From Clostridiales bacterium (GTDB lineage: Bacteria > Bacillota > Clostridia > Christensenellales > Borkfalkiaceae), in NCBI GenBank assembly GCA_015069265.1, contig SVIY01000006.1:1-39349 (forward strand): a stretch of DNA of 39,349 nucleotides. Reading direction: 5' to 3'. The notes below the pieces were generated by a model. It saw nothing but the letters and a program-made list of their open reading frames with translations, was not told where the DNA came from and did no database searches. Positions 17,570 to 27,371 of this stretch are shown here, piece by piece (within the stretch, counting starts at the first letter, position 1; every line of letters starts with the position of its first letter). Position numbers and translations under genes: made by a program.

Positions 17570-20200
17570 ATGAAGTATGTTTATTTATTCAGTGAAGGCG
17601 ACGCTTCAATGCGCGAGCTTCTTGGCGGTAAGGGTGCAAACCTTGCAGAAATGACCAAAATCGGTCTTCCCGTTCCCCAAGGCTTTACCATTTCTACCGA
17701 AGCGTGCACCAAGTACTATGACGACGGCAAGCAAATCAATGATGAAATCATGGCCGAAATCATGGAAAACATCGTTAAAATGGAAGCAATCACCGGCAAA
17801 AAATTCGGCGATTTAGAAAACCCCTTGCTCGTATCCGTTCGTTCGGGTGCTAGAGCGTCCATGCCTGGTATGATGGACACCATCTTAAACCTTGGTCTTA
17901 ACGAACAAGTTGTTGAAGTTATGGCTGAAAAGTCAGGCAACGCAAGATGGGCTTACGACTGCTACAGAAGATTTATCCAAATGTATTCTGACGTAGTTAT
18001 GGAAGTAGGTAAAAAGTATTTTGAACAACTCATCGACAAGATGAAAGAAGAAAAGGGCGTTAAGCTCGACGTTGAACTTTCTGCTGAAGACTTAAAAGAA
18101 CTCGCTAACCAATTCAAAGCAGAATACAAAGCAAAAATCGGCGCAGACTTCCCGTCTGACCCCAAGGAACAACTCATCGGCGCAGTAAAAGCAGTTTTCC
18201 GTTCATGGGACAACCCCAGAGCAAACGTTTACCGTCGTGACAACGATATTCCTTACAGCTGGGGTACTGCTGTTAACGTTCAAGCAATGGCTTTCGGTAA
18301 CATGGGTGACGATTGCGGTACGGGTGTTGCATTTACTCGTGACCCTGCAACCGGCGAAAAGAAACTCATGGGCGAATTCTTGACCAACGCACAAGGCGAA
18401 GACGTTGTTGCCGGTGTTAGAACACCGATGCCTATCGCTCAAATGGCTGAAAAATTCCCCGAAGCTTACAAACAATTCGAAAACGTTTGCAAGATTTTGG
18501 AAGACCACTATAGAGATATGCAAGATATGGAATTTACCGTTGAACACGGCAAACTCTATATGCTTCAAACGAGAAACGGTAAGCGTACCGCTGCCGCTGC
18601 TCTCAAAATCGCATGCGACCTCGTTGACGAGGGTATGATTGACGAAAAGCAAGCAGTATTGATGATTGACCCGAGAAACCTCGACACTCTCTTGCACCCC
18701 CAATTCGACGCTAAAGCATTAAAGAGTGCTGAGCCCGCTGCAAGAGCGCTCGGCGCATCTCCTGGTGCTGCATGCGGTAAAATCGTTTTCACCGCTGAAG
18801 ACGCTAAAGCTTGGAAAGAAAGAAAGGAAAAGGTTATCCTCGTTCGTTTGGAAACCTCTCCTGAAGATATCGAAGGTATGAAAGCCGCTCAAGGTATCTT
18901 GACCGCTCGTGGCGGTATGACCTCTCACGCAGCAGTTGTTGCTCGTGGTATGGGTACTTGCTGTGTTTCCGGTTGCTCGGCAATTTCTAACTTCGACGAA
19001 GACGCTAAAACCTTCGTTCTCGCTGGAAAGACTTATAAAGAAGGCGACGTAATTTCTATCGACGGTTCTACCGGTAACATTTACGACGGTGCTATTCCTA
19101 CCGTTGACGCTACTATCTCCGGTGACTTCGGCAGAATCATGAGTTGGGCAGACAAATACAGAGTATTGGGCGTTCGTACCAATGCCGACACTCCCAAGGA
19201 CGCTGCAAAAGCACGCGAACTCGGTGCAGAAGGTATCGGTCTTTGCCGTACCGAGCACATGTTCTTTGAAGGCGACAGAATCGACGCGTTCCGCGAAATG
19301 ATTTGTGCTGACACCTTGGAAGAAAGAGAAGCTGCTCTCGAAAAGATTCTCCCCATGCAACAAGGCGACTTTGAAAAACTTTACGAAGCGTTAGAAGGTA
19401 ACCCCGTTACTATTCGTTTCCTCGACCCGCCTCTCCACGAGTTCGTTCCCGTAAGCGAATACGATATCGAAACTTTGGCAAACGCACAAGGCAAGACCGT
19501 TGCTCAAATCAAGAGCATAATATCTTCTCTCCACGAAGCTAACCCGATGATGGGTCACCGTGGTTGCCGTTTGAGCGTTACCTATCCTGAAATCGCAAAG
19601 ATGCAGACTAGAGCGGTTATCCGCGCTGCAATCAACGTTCAAAATAAGCACGCTGATTGGAAGGTAGTTCCCGAAATCATGATTCCGCTCGTTGGCGAAG
19701 CAAAAGAACTTAAATACGTTAAGAGCATTGTAGTTGCAACTGCTGATGAAGAAATCGCAAAAGCAAAATCTAACCTCAAATATGAAGTTGGTACTATGAT
19801 TGAAATCCCCAGAGCATGTATCACTGCTGATGAAATCGCTAAAGAAGCTGAATTCTTCTGCTTCGGTACTAACGACCTTACCCAAATGACTTACGGCTTC
19901 TCTCGTGACGACGCTGGTAAGTTCCTCACCGCTTACTACGACACCAAGATTTTTGAAAACGACCCGTTCGCAAAAATCGACCAAAACGGCGTAGGCAAAC
20001 TCATGGATATGGCTGTTAAGCTCGGCAGAGGCGTTCGTAAAGAAATGCACTGCGGTATCTGTGGCGAACACGGTGGCGACCCCTCGTCTATCGAATTCTG
20101 CCATAAGATTGGTCTTTCTTACGTATCTTGCTCGCCCTTCCGCGTTCCGATTGCAAGACTTGCTGCTGCACAAGCTCAGCTTAAAAACCCCAGAAACTAA
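17570..20200 (+). CDS. ppdK: pyruvate, phosphate dikinase
   Basis: GGKGANLAEMTKIGLPVPQGFTIST, ILTARGGMTSHAAVVARGMGTCCVSG, C-terminal PEP-utilising domain with GICGEHGGDP. Confidence 0.98.
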   Translation: MKYVYLFSEGDASMRELLGGKGANLAEMTKIGLPVPQGFTISTEACTKYYDDGKQINDEIMAEIMENIVKMEAITGKKFGDLENPLLVSVRSGARASMPGMMDTILNLGLNEQVVEVMAEKSGNARWAYDCYRRFIQMYSDVVMEVGKKYFEQLIDKMKEEKGVKLDVELSAEDLKELANQFKAEYKAKIGADFPSDPKEQLIGAVKAVFRSWDNPRANVYRRDNDIPYSWGTAVNVQAMAFGNMGDDCGTGVAFTRDPATGEKKLMGEFLTNAQGEDVVAGVRTPMPIAQMAEKFPEAYKQFENVCKILEDHYRDMQDMEFTVEHGKLYMLQTRNGKRTAAAALKIACDLVDEGMIDEKQAVLMIDPRNLDTLLHPQFDAKALKSAEPAARALGASPGAACGKIVFTAEDAKAWKERKEKVILVRLETSPEDIEGMKAAQGILTARGGMTSHAAVVARGMGTCCVSGCSAISNFDEDAKTFVLAGKTYKEGDVISIDGSTGNIYDGAIPTVDATISGDFGRIMSWADKYRVLGVRTNADTPKDAAKARELGAEGIGLCRTEHMFFEGDRIDAFREMICADTLEEREAALEKILPMQQGDFEKLYEALEGNPVTIRFLDPPLHEFVPVSEYDIETLANAQGKTVAQIKSIISSLHEANPMMGHRGCRLSVTYPEIAKMQTRAVIRAAINVQNKHADWKVVPEIMIPLVGEAKELKYVKSIVVATADEEIAKAKSNLKYEVGTMIEIPRACITADEIAKEAEFFCFGTNDLTQMTYGFSRDDAGKFLTAYYDTKIFENDPFAKIDQNGVGKLMDMAVKLGRGVRKEMHCGICGEHGGDPSSIEFCHKIGLSYVSCSPFRVPIARLAAAQAQLKNPRN

Positions 20201-20215
20201 TTTTTGGATAAAGTT

Positions 20216-20248
20216 AACCCCCAACGGACTTTCCGTCGGGGGTTTTTA
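20216..20248 (+). terminator. intrinsic terminator after ppdK
   Basis: AACCCCCaACGGA ctt TCCGTcGGGGGTT TTT. Confidence 0.85.
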
Positions 20249-20367
20249 TTTTATGAATAAAATAAATTCAAGAAAGAAAATGAAATTTTACTTGAAATCA
20301 ACAAGTAGAAAAGGTATAATAAACAAAACGCTAATTGATAGACTACAAATTTTATGGAGAGAAAGTG

Positions 20368-23300
20368 ATGAGAGTTGAATTTTTCGTCGATTGGGGATAT
20401 CGCCATATTTATTTTACCGAAAAGTATTTGCCCAAGCTTTGTTTTGACGGACGCATTGACGTGCAGGGCGGAAAGCTTGTGGACGTAAAACACCTCGAAT
20501 TTCAAGAAGACAGATTCGGCTGTCACGTTTTAACGCCTATTGCCGTACCATACGGAAAGGTAGAGTGGAAGTCTACGGTTTGCAACTGTTACGACGGGTA
20601 TGTCTTCACTATTGAGGGGGATGATAATACCATAATAGAAATCAATACGGAAAGTGCAAGCGGTAAATTCACCATTAAAGATTTGCTTGACAATAAGCAC
20701 CTCACTTTCGACCTCGAAAACCCCTTTTTGCTTGCCGTTATGCACGTGTATATGCAAAAGGACGAGTGGTATTTAGCAAAACAAAAACAAAATGAAATTC
20801 GCATAAAAGGCGAGTGTTTTTTAGGGGCACAGAACAACTTTTTCGGCGTTAACGGCGTTGTTATTCCGTGCGGAAAAAGCTCTTCGGCAACCTTTACCTT
20901 TTGCGCCCAAAGGTCGAACGAAAAAGAACTTGAAGTTGAGGGTGCAATTCGTGTAATTCAAAGCAAAGACCAAAACAAAAACGTTTCAATTAGCGGTGTT
21001 GCTGATTATGAAGTGTTTATTAATGGCAACAGCGTTTATAAAAACGCAAAATATTCGTGCGATTGGGACCACCAATCTCAACACTTTGAAGAAACGTTTT
21101 TCTCCGTTCCCGTTCATTTGTTGAAAGACGGAGAAAATAAGGTTGAAATAGTAAACCATGACAACCAAATAGTAATTTTAACGCAAATGGTAAGGCTATT
21201 TATAAAAGAGCGCAAGCATTTGCAAATATTATCTTGTCCAAAATGGACAAAGAAAGGAAAAGTTTTTTCCGTGCGCGTGTTTGCCTTGAATTCGGCAAAA
21301 GTTTTAATTACTTGTAGTGACAACGTTGTGGGTTGTGACCCTAGCGGAGAGTACGAAATTCACGAAAACACTTTTAATGTCTTTACGCACGGCGAAAACG
21401 AATACTTTTTCAAAGCGACAAAGTCGGGGAAAGGAGAAATTACCTTTACCGACCTTGTTAGCAAAAAAACTTCCACCGCATATCTATCTGAAATTTGGGA
21501 CGGGGAAAGTGAAGCCGTTGAGCCTAAAACAGGTATTGAAATAAAAATCGACCAACCGGAAACGTATCAGTACTATTTTAGGAAAATGCTAGACGAGCAA
21601 ATGGGCAACTACGTTGTTTTGCGCGGTTATAGGACTTGGTGCGTTCCCGTGGATAAAATTTACGATTTAGCAAAAGACTGCAAAAAACATCAAGTTTATA
21701 CTGACGTTATTATGCACGGCCTAGTTAAATCTTATCTTATGCAAGCGGTGATAGATGGGTCTGGCGAATATAATTTTGCCGTCGGTGGACACGAACGAAC
21801 GGGTATTGTGTATTATGGTAACTATTTCGACAATCCGTCCGTTACCACTATGGAACAAGCGGAAAATTTGACCGTGCAACAATTTAAGAACGATTACAAC
21901 GCATTGAAAGTTGGCGACGCAAAAGTTGCTATGGGCGAGTGTAGTAGTGGGGCTAGATACGCTTATAAAGCAGGACTAGACATTTTAAGGCACGAAACCT
22001 ATTGTGCAAATCACCTTACCATTTTACCAGATGCGCGTGGAAATGCAAGAGCTTATGGCAAACGCGTTTGGGGTGCGCACGTCGCTTCGCAACACAATAT
22101 CCAAGCCGAACTAGAAACGGCGATTGGTAGGTATTGGATAGCCATGTATTTGCCGTGGGTGTTCGGTGCAAACCTCGTGTTTGAAGAGGATAGTTTGTTC
22201 CAAAACAATAAATACTATCGTATGGTTAACGACGATTATATGACCGAAGAAAAACAAAAGGTTACGATAGAGTTTTATAAGCATATTCAAACTCACGCAA
22301 GAAAGGGCAAACCGCAGGTTGATTTTGCCTTTATTCAAGGAAGGCACGAAGCGCCTTTCACTGCGATAACCACGTGTAATGCAAATATGAAACTTTTATA
22401 CAAGGACGAGGATAGGCGAATTTGGGGTAAAAACGGCTCTCCTGAAGAGGAGTGGGGACATCGTCAACCGGAAAAAGGTATGCACCTACTAGAGATTGTC
22501 GCACCCAACGTTTATTTGACACCGTTAAACCAAAACGCATACAAAACACGTAAAGTTTTTGCTTCAAACCCTTATGGTGAGTGGGATTTCTTGCCAATAG
22601 AAGCTTCTAAAGACGCTTACGCAAACTATAAAATTCTATTTATGCTTGGCTGGAACACAATGGCAAAAGAGTGCGATGGTGTGGAGGCAACGTTTAAAAA
22701 CGACTACGAAAGGTTGAAAAACTACGTAGAGCAAGGCGGTGTTATCGTTCTATCCGTTCCGCAACTGTCTAGCCGTGTGGATAGAAAACTAATCCACGAC
22801 TTTGAAAATGCAAATCTTTATAACGACGGTGACGTTAGCGATTTGTTCGGCGTTAAAATCGGCAAGCCTTGTGAAGAGTTTTCGGGCGAGATTAAGAGCG
22901 TAAATTTCCCTGAAAAAGACTATACGAAAGCGCAAGATTTGATAAGACTTCCCTCTAAAGACGAGGGAGAGGACGGCGATTGTCGTTTGGCAGAAATCAC
23001 CCTTGACGGTGCGGAGGTTTGCTTGATAGACGCGCGTAGCAGTCGCCCACTATTTATAAGGAAAAAACTAGGAAAAGGCTATGCGTATTTGCTTTGTACT
23101 TACGCCTACCCCGGTCACGAAAAACTAAAGTACGTTTGCGCAAACGTTTTGAAAACCATGCTTGACACTTACGTTCAAAAAGACATCTGCGTGCGCGATA
23201 ATGAAAATCAAGTGTATTGGTCTGATTGGAAAGATGGTAATGGCGGTAAATTATATCTAATAAATATAGATTGGACAAAGCAAGGCAACAAAAAGACGGT

Positions 23301-23604
23301 GCAAGTGGTAAAGGGCGATTTTTCCTTCGAGTGCGAAGTTAAAGAACGTAATCTTTTAGAACTCGCTTACCAAAACCAAAGCGTCGTGTATGCAAACACC
23401 CAACAAGTAAACGTTGTTGCAAGTGTTGAAGATGAAAGCACCTACGAAATATACGGCTTCGGCACACACACTCTAAACGTTGTGTGCTTCAAAAACGCAA
23501 GTGTTTTACTAGACGGAAAAGAAATCGCTAAGACGTCGAGCGGAAAGACAAGTATCACCATAGAACTTTTCGGTAAATCAACCTTAAAAGTTCAAACAAA
23601 TTAA
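20368..23604 (+). CDS. large uncharacterised protein, likely glycoside-hydrolase-like (TIM barrel plus amidotransferase-like domain)
   Basis: ATG 20368 with ggagag SD; no signal peptide. Barrel-like central part (MGECSSGARYAY, RYWIAMYLPWVFGANLVFEEDSLF) then YKILFMLGWNTMAKE...LKNYVEQGGVIVLSVPQ resembling a GH42-type trimerisation/GATase-like fold. Confidence 0.6.
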   Translation: MRVEFFVDWGYRHIYFTEKYLPKLCFDGRIDVQGGKLVDVKHLEFQEDRFGCHVLTPIAVPYGKVEWKSTVCNCYDGYVFTIEGDDNTIIEINTESASGKFTIKDLLDNKHLTFDLENPFLLAVMHVYMQKDEWYLAKQKQNEIRIKGECFLGAQNNFFGVNGVVIPCGKSSSATFTFCAQRSNEKELEVEGAIRVIQSKDQNKNVSISGVADYEVFINGNSVYKNAKYSCDWDHQSQHFEETFFSVPVHLLKDGENKVEIVNHDNQIVILTQMVRLFIKERKHLQILSCPKWTKKGKVFSVRVFALNSAKVLITCSDNVVGCDPSGEYEIHENTFNVFTHGENEYFFKATKSGKGEITFTDLVSKKTSTAYLSEIWDGESEAVEPKTGIEIKIDQPETYQYYFRKMLDEQMGNYVVLRGYRTWCVPVDKIYDLAKDCKKHQVYTDVIMHGLVKSYLMQAVIDGSGEYNFAVGGHERTGIVYYGNYFDNPSVTTMEQAENLTVQQFKNDYNALKVGDAKVAMGECSSGARYAYKAGLDILRHETYCANHLTILPDARGNARAYGKRVWGAHVASQHNIQAELETAIGRYWIAMYLPWVFGANLVFEEDSLFQNNKYYRMVNDDYMTEEKQKVTIEFYKHIQTHARKGKPQVDFAFIQGRHEAPFTAITTCNANMKLLYKDEDRRIWGKNGSPEEEWGHRQPEKGMHLLEIVAPNVYLTPLNQNAYKTRKVFASNPYGEWDFLPIEASKDAYANYKILFMLGWNTMAKECDGVEATFKNDYERLKNYVEQGGVIVLSVPQLSSRVDRKLIHDFENANLYNDGDVSDLFGVKIGKPCEEFSGEIKSVNFPEKDYTKAQDLIRLPSKDEGEDGDCRLAEITLDGAEVCLIDARSSRPLFIRKKLGKGYAYLLCTYAYPGHEKLKYVCANVLKTMLDTYVQKDICVRDNENQVYWSDWKDGNGGKLYLINIDWTKQGNKKTVQVVKGDFSFECEVKERNLLELAYQNQSVVYANTQQVNVVASVEDESTYEIYGFGTHTLNVVCFKNASVLLDGKEIAKTSSGKTSITIELFGKSTLKVQTN

Positions 23605-23626
23605 TAATCAAATTTTTGGATAAGAT

Positions 23627-23658
23627 AAACCCTTGGCGGAAACTTCCGTCGAGGGTTT
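23627..23658 (+). terminator. terminator-like hairpin after GH-like gene
   Basis: AAACCCTTGGCGGA aact TCCGTCGAGGGTTT; short T run. Related to the ppdK terminator. Confidence 0.65.
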
Positions 23659-23675
23659 AACATATATTAATTTAT

Positions 23676-24695
23676 ATGTTAAATAAAGCCATTATAAATT
23701 TGAGCGCCTTAAAAGAAAACGCATTAGCCGTAAAAAAACTCTTGCCCAAAAAAACTAAATTTTGCGCTGTGGTAAAAGCCGACGCATACGGTCACGGCGG
23801 GGTAGAGTGCGCTAACGCGCTCTATAATATTGCCGATTGCTTTGCCGTTGCCCTAGTAGAAGAGGGGATAAATCTTCGTTTGTCGGGAATAGATAAGGAA
23901 ATTTTGGTGCTAACCCCGGTCTATCCCGATGATTGCGAGTTGATTATACGGTATGACCTAACCGCAACCGTTTGTTCTTTTTTCCAAGCGCAAATGTTAG
24001 AGAGTGTGGCAAAGAGTATGGAAAGGGCGGTAAAAGTGCATATAAAGTTTAATAGCGGTATGAATAGGCAAGGGGTGGATAGCCTATTAGAGCTAGAACA
24101 AATAGCGTCCAAATTCTATAAGAGCGAGTACGTAAAAATTTGCGGATTATACTCTCATTTTGCAAACCCAGAAAATAAAAGTGCGCGACGTATAGCGCAA
24201 AACAAATTTTTACTTGCAAATAATTGCGTTAAGAGTTATAATAAAAATATAGTTTGTCATATTTCGGCTAGCGGAGGAATGCTATCGGGTGTTTTTTACG
24301 ATATGGTAAGGGTTGGAATATTGCTTTACGGCTATAAACCTTTCCCAACCGATAAAATAACCGTTCGCCCGATTATGAAAATCTTGTCGCCAATTTTAAG
24401 AGAGCGCATTATAAAAGAGGGCGAGAGCGCGTTGTACGGGGACTTTCCGTCAAAGAAAGAGCAAAAAATATCGCTCGTTCGATACGGCTATGCGGACGGA
24501 CTAGATAGAGTGGCGGTAGAAGGTCAGTTCAATAATCGGTGTATGGACGTTACCGCGTATACCGACCCAATAATAGAAGAAGGGTATGCGGTGGTTATGG
24601 AAGACGCGGAAGAGCTAGCGAGAAAGTATAATACGATAAGTTACGAGATTTTAACAAAGTCCGCTATGCGTGCGGAAAAAATATATTTGAGATAA
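23676..24695 (+). CDS. alr: alanine racemase
   Basis: CAVVKADAYGHG PLP-lysine motif; KFNSGMNRQG; MVRVGILLYGYKP. Confidence 0.92.
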   Translation: MLNKAIINLSALKENALAVKKLLPKKTKFCAVVKADAYGHGGVECANALYNIADCFAVALVEEGINLRLSGIDKEILVLTPVYPDDCELIIRYDLTATVCSFFQAQMLESVAKSMERAVKVHIKFNSGMNRQGVDSLLELEQIASKFYKSEYVKICGLYSHFANPENKSARRIAQNKFLLANNCVKSYNKNIVCHISASGGMLSGVFYDMVRVGILLYGYKPFPTDKITVRPIMKILSPILRERIIKEGESALYGDFPSKKEQKISLVRYGYADGLDRVAVEGQFNNRCMDVTAYTDPIIEEGYAVVMEDAEELARKYNTISYEILTKSAMRAEKIYLR

Positions 24696-24706
24696 AGGAT
24701 AAACAG

Positions 24707-25336
24707 ATGAAACAAATTTTGTATTTTATTAAGCAAGTTTTCGTTCCTTTTATGTATTTAGGAATGTTTGCGATGATAGACTTTGCAATTCTTTGTATAG
24801 GCGATACGCAAAGTCTTGTCGCGCTTAAAATTTGTTTAATTGCGGCGTGCTTAATTTTTTACGTCGTTTTAGTCGCGATTGTGTCGCATAGAGAGGGACA
24901 AGCCTCGTATAAAGTATTGCTCGCAAACGATATAAATAGGCGCGAAATAATCAAAACGGGTAGAGAATATCCAATCAAAGAAGCAGAAGAATATAAGCCG
25001 TATAAAGGGTTTGTATCCGGACTATTCGTGTGCATACCTCTTATAATTTGTACTATTATCCACTTGTGTATGAACGGATTTTCTAATACTGCAGTTGGTA
25101 GTAACGCAACCAACAGCGCGGGCGTGGTAATGTCCTTTATCTATATGGTAGTATTTGCTTTTGCAAGGGCTAACAGCGCTTGGGTAATCATGCCCAATAC
25201 CTTCTATATTTGCCTTACGGTATTGCCGGTAATAGTTTTATCAATGGGAATTCCCTATATTTTCGGCGCGAAGAAGATAGCTAAACAACAAGAGAAGATT
25301 AAACAGCATCAAAATTATTTGCACGGTGGAAAATAG
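24707..25336 (+). CDS. hypothetical multi-pass membrane protein
   Basis: 209 aa, several hydrophobic segments; SD aaagga; tightly packed between alr and rsmD. Confidence 0.65.
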   Translation: MKQILYFIKQVFVPFMYLGMFAMIDFAILCIGDTQSLVALKICLIAACLIFYVVLVAIVSHREGQASYKVLLANDINRREIIKTGREYPIKEAEEYKPYKGFVSGLFVCIPLIICTIIHLCMNGFSNTAVGSNATNSAGVVMSFIYMVVFAFARANSAWVIMPNTFYICLTVLPVIVLSMGIPYIFGAKKIAKQQEKIKQHQNYLHGGK

Positions 25337-25872
25337 TGAGAATAGTAGGCGGAAAGTACAAGGGCAGAGTGCTTGCTGACGTGAACGTTGACGGGATTAG
25401 ACCGACTTCGGATATGGCGAGAGAAAGCCTCTTTAATATCTTACAGTTTAAGATTTTCGGCGCAGAGGTTTTAGACCTCTTTTGCGGAACGGGGGCAATC
25501 GGTATAGAAGCCTTATCGCGCGGAGCAAAAAAGGTTACCTTTAACGACGCGAGTAGACAGAGCTTATTAATCTTAAAAAAGAATTTAGAAAAACTCAAAG
25601 TGGACGAGCCTTTCGTCATAAAAAATACCGACGCGCTAACTTTACTTAAAAGCACGTCGGACAAGTTTGACATAGTCTACATCGACCCACCGTACAAAAG
25701 CGACCTTAAAGAGAGTGCGGTAGCCCTCTCAAAAGAGGTCATAAAAGATAACGGAATAATAATTTTAGAGGACGAAGTGGCGTTCGAGGGGAAAATCGAG
25801 GGCTTAAAAATTACCGACCAAAGAAAGTACGGTAGAGTTAAATTAACCTTTTTTATGAAGGAGGATAACTAA
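25336..25872 (+). CDS. rsmD: 16S rRNA (guanine966-N2)-methyltransferase
   Basis: MRIVGGKYKGR...RPTSDMARESLFNIL...DLFCGTGAIGIEALSRGA...YIDPPY; GTG start. Confidence 0.95.
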   Translation: MRIVGGKYKGRVLADVNVDGIRPTSDMARESLFNILQFKIFGAEVLDLFCGTGAIGIEALSRGAKKVTFNDASRQSLLILKKNLEKLKVDEPFVIKNTDALTLLKSTSDKFDIVYIDPPYKSDLKESAVALSKEVIKDNGIIILEDEVAFEGKIEGLKITDQRKYGRVKLTFFMKEDN

Positions 25873-26354
25873 TGAAAAAGTGTGTGTTTGCAGGGACGTT
25901 CGACCCGATAAGTAAAGGTCACGAATACGTTGTGGAAAAATGCCTTGAAACTTTTGATAAGGTTGTCATCGCCGTTGGTATCAACGTTAATAAAACACCG
26001 CTCTTTTCTCTTGAAGAAAGATTGCAAATCATAAAGGCAATGTATATAGGCTCTGAAAGAGTAGAGGTTAAGAGTTTTGACGGAATGCTTGTTGACTTTA
26101 TGAAAGAGAACGATATAAAGTTTACCGTGCGCGGAATAAGGAATGCGGACGACTATAAGTATGAGAACAAAATGGCGCAATATAACCGTGACCTCTCGCC
26201 CGAAACGATAACGCTCTTTATCCCAACCCCAGCGTCGTTGAGTTACGTAAGTTCGTCGGCAATAAGAAACATTATCGACCTTAACGGCGACTATTCGGAA
26301 TACGTTCCTAAAAACGCGTTGCCCGTCATTAAAACACTCCTCCAAAGAAAATAG
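25872..26354 (+). CDS. coaD: phosphopantetheine adenylyltransferase
   Basis: CVFAGTFDPISKGHEYVVEK; YVSSSAIRNI. Confidence 0.96.
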   Translation: MKKCVFAGTFDPISKGHEYVVEKCLETFDKVVIAVGINVNKTPLFSLEERLQIIKAMYIGSERVEVKSFDGMLVDFMKENDIKFTVRGIRNADDYKYENKMAQYNRDLSPETITLFIPTPASLSYVSSSAIRNIIDLNGDYSEYVPKNALPVIKTLLQRK

Positions 26355-27318
26355 AGGAAAAAATCAAACCTAAAACAAAAGATAAAACCGCCTGCAAAAT
26401 TTTTGCAAGAATAAAAGGGGCGGTTTTTATTTTTGCTTTTTTTAAGTACGCTAGTGATTGCGCTATTACCGAAAGTCCGCCAAACCCACAAAAAAACGCG
26501 CACACGGGCAAGGTCAAAAAAGTTATTCCACAGCCTGATACCGCTTTGTATCCACGCGTTGTTTCTAAAATTCCAAACACGATGCCCTCGGCAAGAGTTT
26601 TATCCCCCAAAAGCTTTTCAAGCACGGATACGAGCGGGACTAATATGCGGACAGACAAGAGGACTTCAGTAAGGATATAAAAGACTGTGATAAGTCCGCC
26701 CACAACAAGTACCGAAGTTACTGCGGAAAAGGTCGTTTCGTAAAGCGATAAGTTTATTTTTTCATCGCGCACGGCGGAAACTAATGAGAGGGGTTTTTCT
26801 TTGCGCTTATAAAAGGAAAAGGTAATGCCCATTAATATTGCGGATAAAAAATGCACCAAAAATAAAACCAAGCCGAAAGTGGCGCTGTTAAACATAATAC
26901 TTCCCACCGACGATATTAAAAACATAGGAGAGGAAGTCGAACAAAAGGTGCTTGCTCTCACAGCCTCCGCTTCGCCAAGCAGATTATTTTCTTTTAGGTC
27001 GGCAACCGTCTTTGCGCCAACGGGATAGCCGGAGATAAGGCTTATAAAAAACGCATACCCAGTTATTCCGCCCGTGTTAAAAAGTCGCTTTGTGACAGGT
27101 GATAAAAACCTCGAAATCTTGCCCGTAAAGGAAAGCCCCGTCATGATTGCGGTTATAAAAAAGTATGGAAAAACAGAAGGGAGAACGCACGCAAACCACA
27201 ACTTAAAACCGTCGATAACGGCTAGAGATAAGGCTTTATTAAAGCACAAAATTAGAGAGAGGGCGACGAGAACAAAAAACAGCAGTCCGTCCAAAAATTT
27301 AGATAGAGTTTTAGTCAT
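26329..27318 (-). CDS. ylbJ: sporulation integral membrane protein YlbJ-like
   Basis: Multi-TM nucleoside-recognition-type protein (GYPVGAKTVADL, SPMFLISSVGSIMF) next to rsmD-coaD; stop overlaps coaD 3' end by 26 bp. Confidence 0.8.
   Translation of the reverse strand: MTKTLSKFLDGLLFFVLVALSLILCFNKALSLAVIDGFKLWFACVLPSVFPYFFITAIMTGLSFTGKISRFLSPVTKRLFNTGGITGYAFFISLISGYPVGAKTVADLKENNLLGEAEAVRASTFCSTSSPMFLISSVGSIMFNSATFGLVLFLVHFLSAILMGITFSFYKRKEKPLSLVSAVRDEKINLSLYETTFSAVTSVLVVGGLITVFYILTEVLLSVRILVPLVSVLEKLLGDKTLAEGIVFGILETTRGYKAVSGCGITFLTLPVCAFFCGFGGLSVIAQSLAYLKKAKIKTAPFILAKILQAVLSFVLGLIFSSIFFGGVF
26384..26430 (+). terminator. intrinsic terminator for coaD located inside antisense ylbJ coding sequence
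   Basis: AAAACCGCC (26384-26392) ... GGCGGTTTT (26419-26427) T-rich tail, with inner TGCAAAA t TTTTGCA. Confidence 0.65.
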
Positions 27319-27371
27319 ATATTATTGTATTACCACTTGAAAAAAAATATGGGATATGTTAAAATATTTCT

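Noticed and set aside
19391-20224. 277-aa minus-strand ORF, and others antisense to ppdK (18203-18703, 18719-19363)
   Set aside because: Opposite a strongly conserved, codon-biased ppdK; no recognisable domain or SD; shadow ORFs.
25869-26345. 158-aa ORF antisense to coaD
   Set aside because: Fully opposite a well supported gene and no family resemblance.
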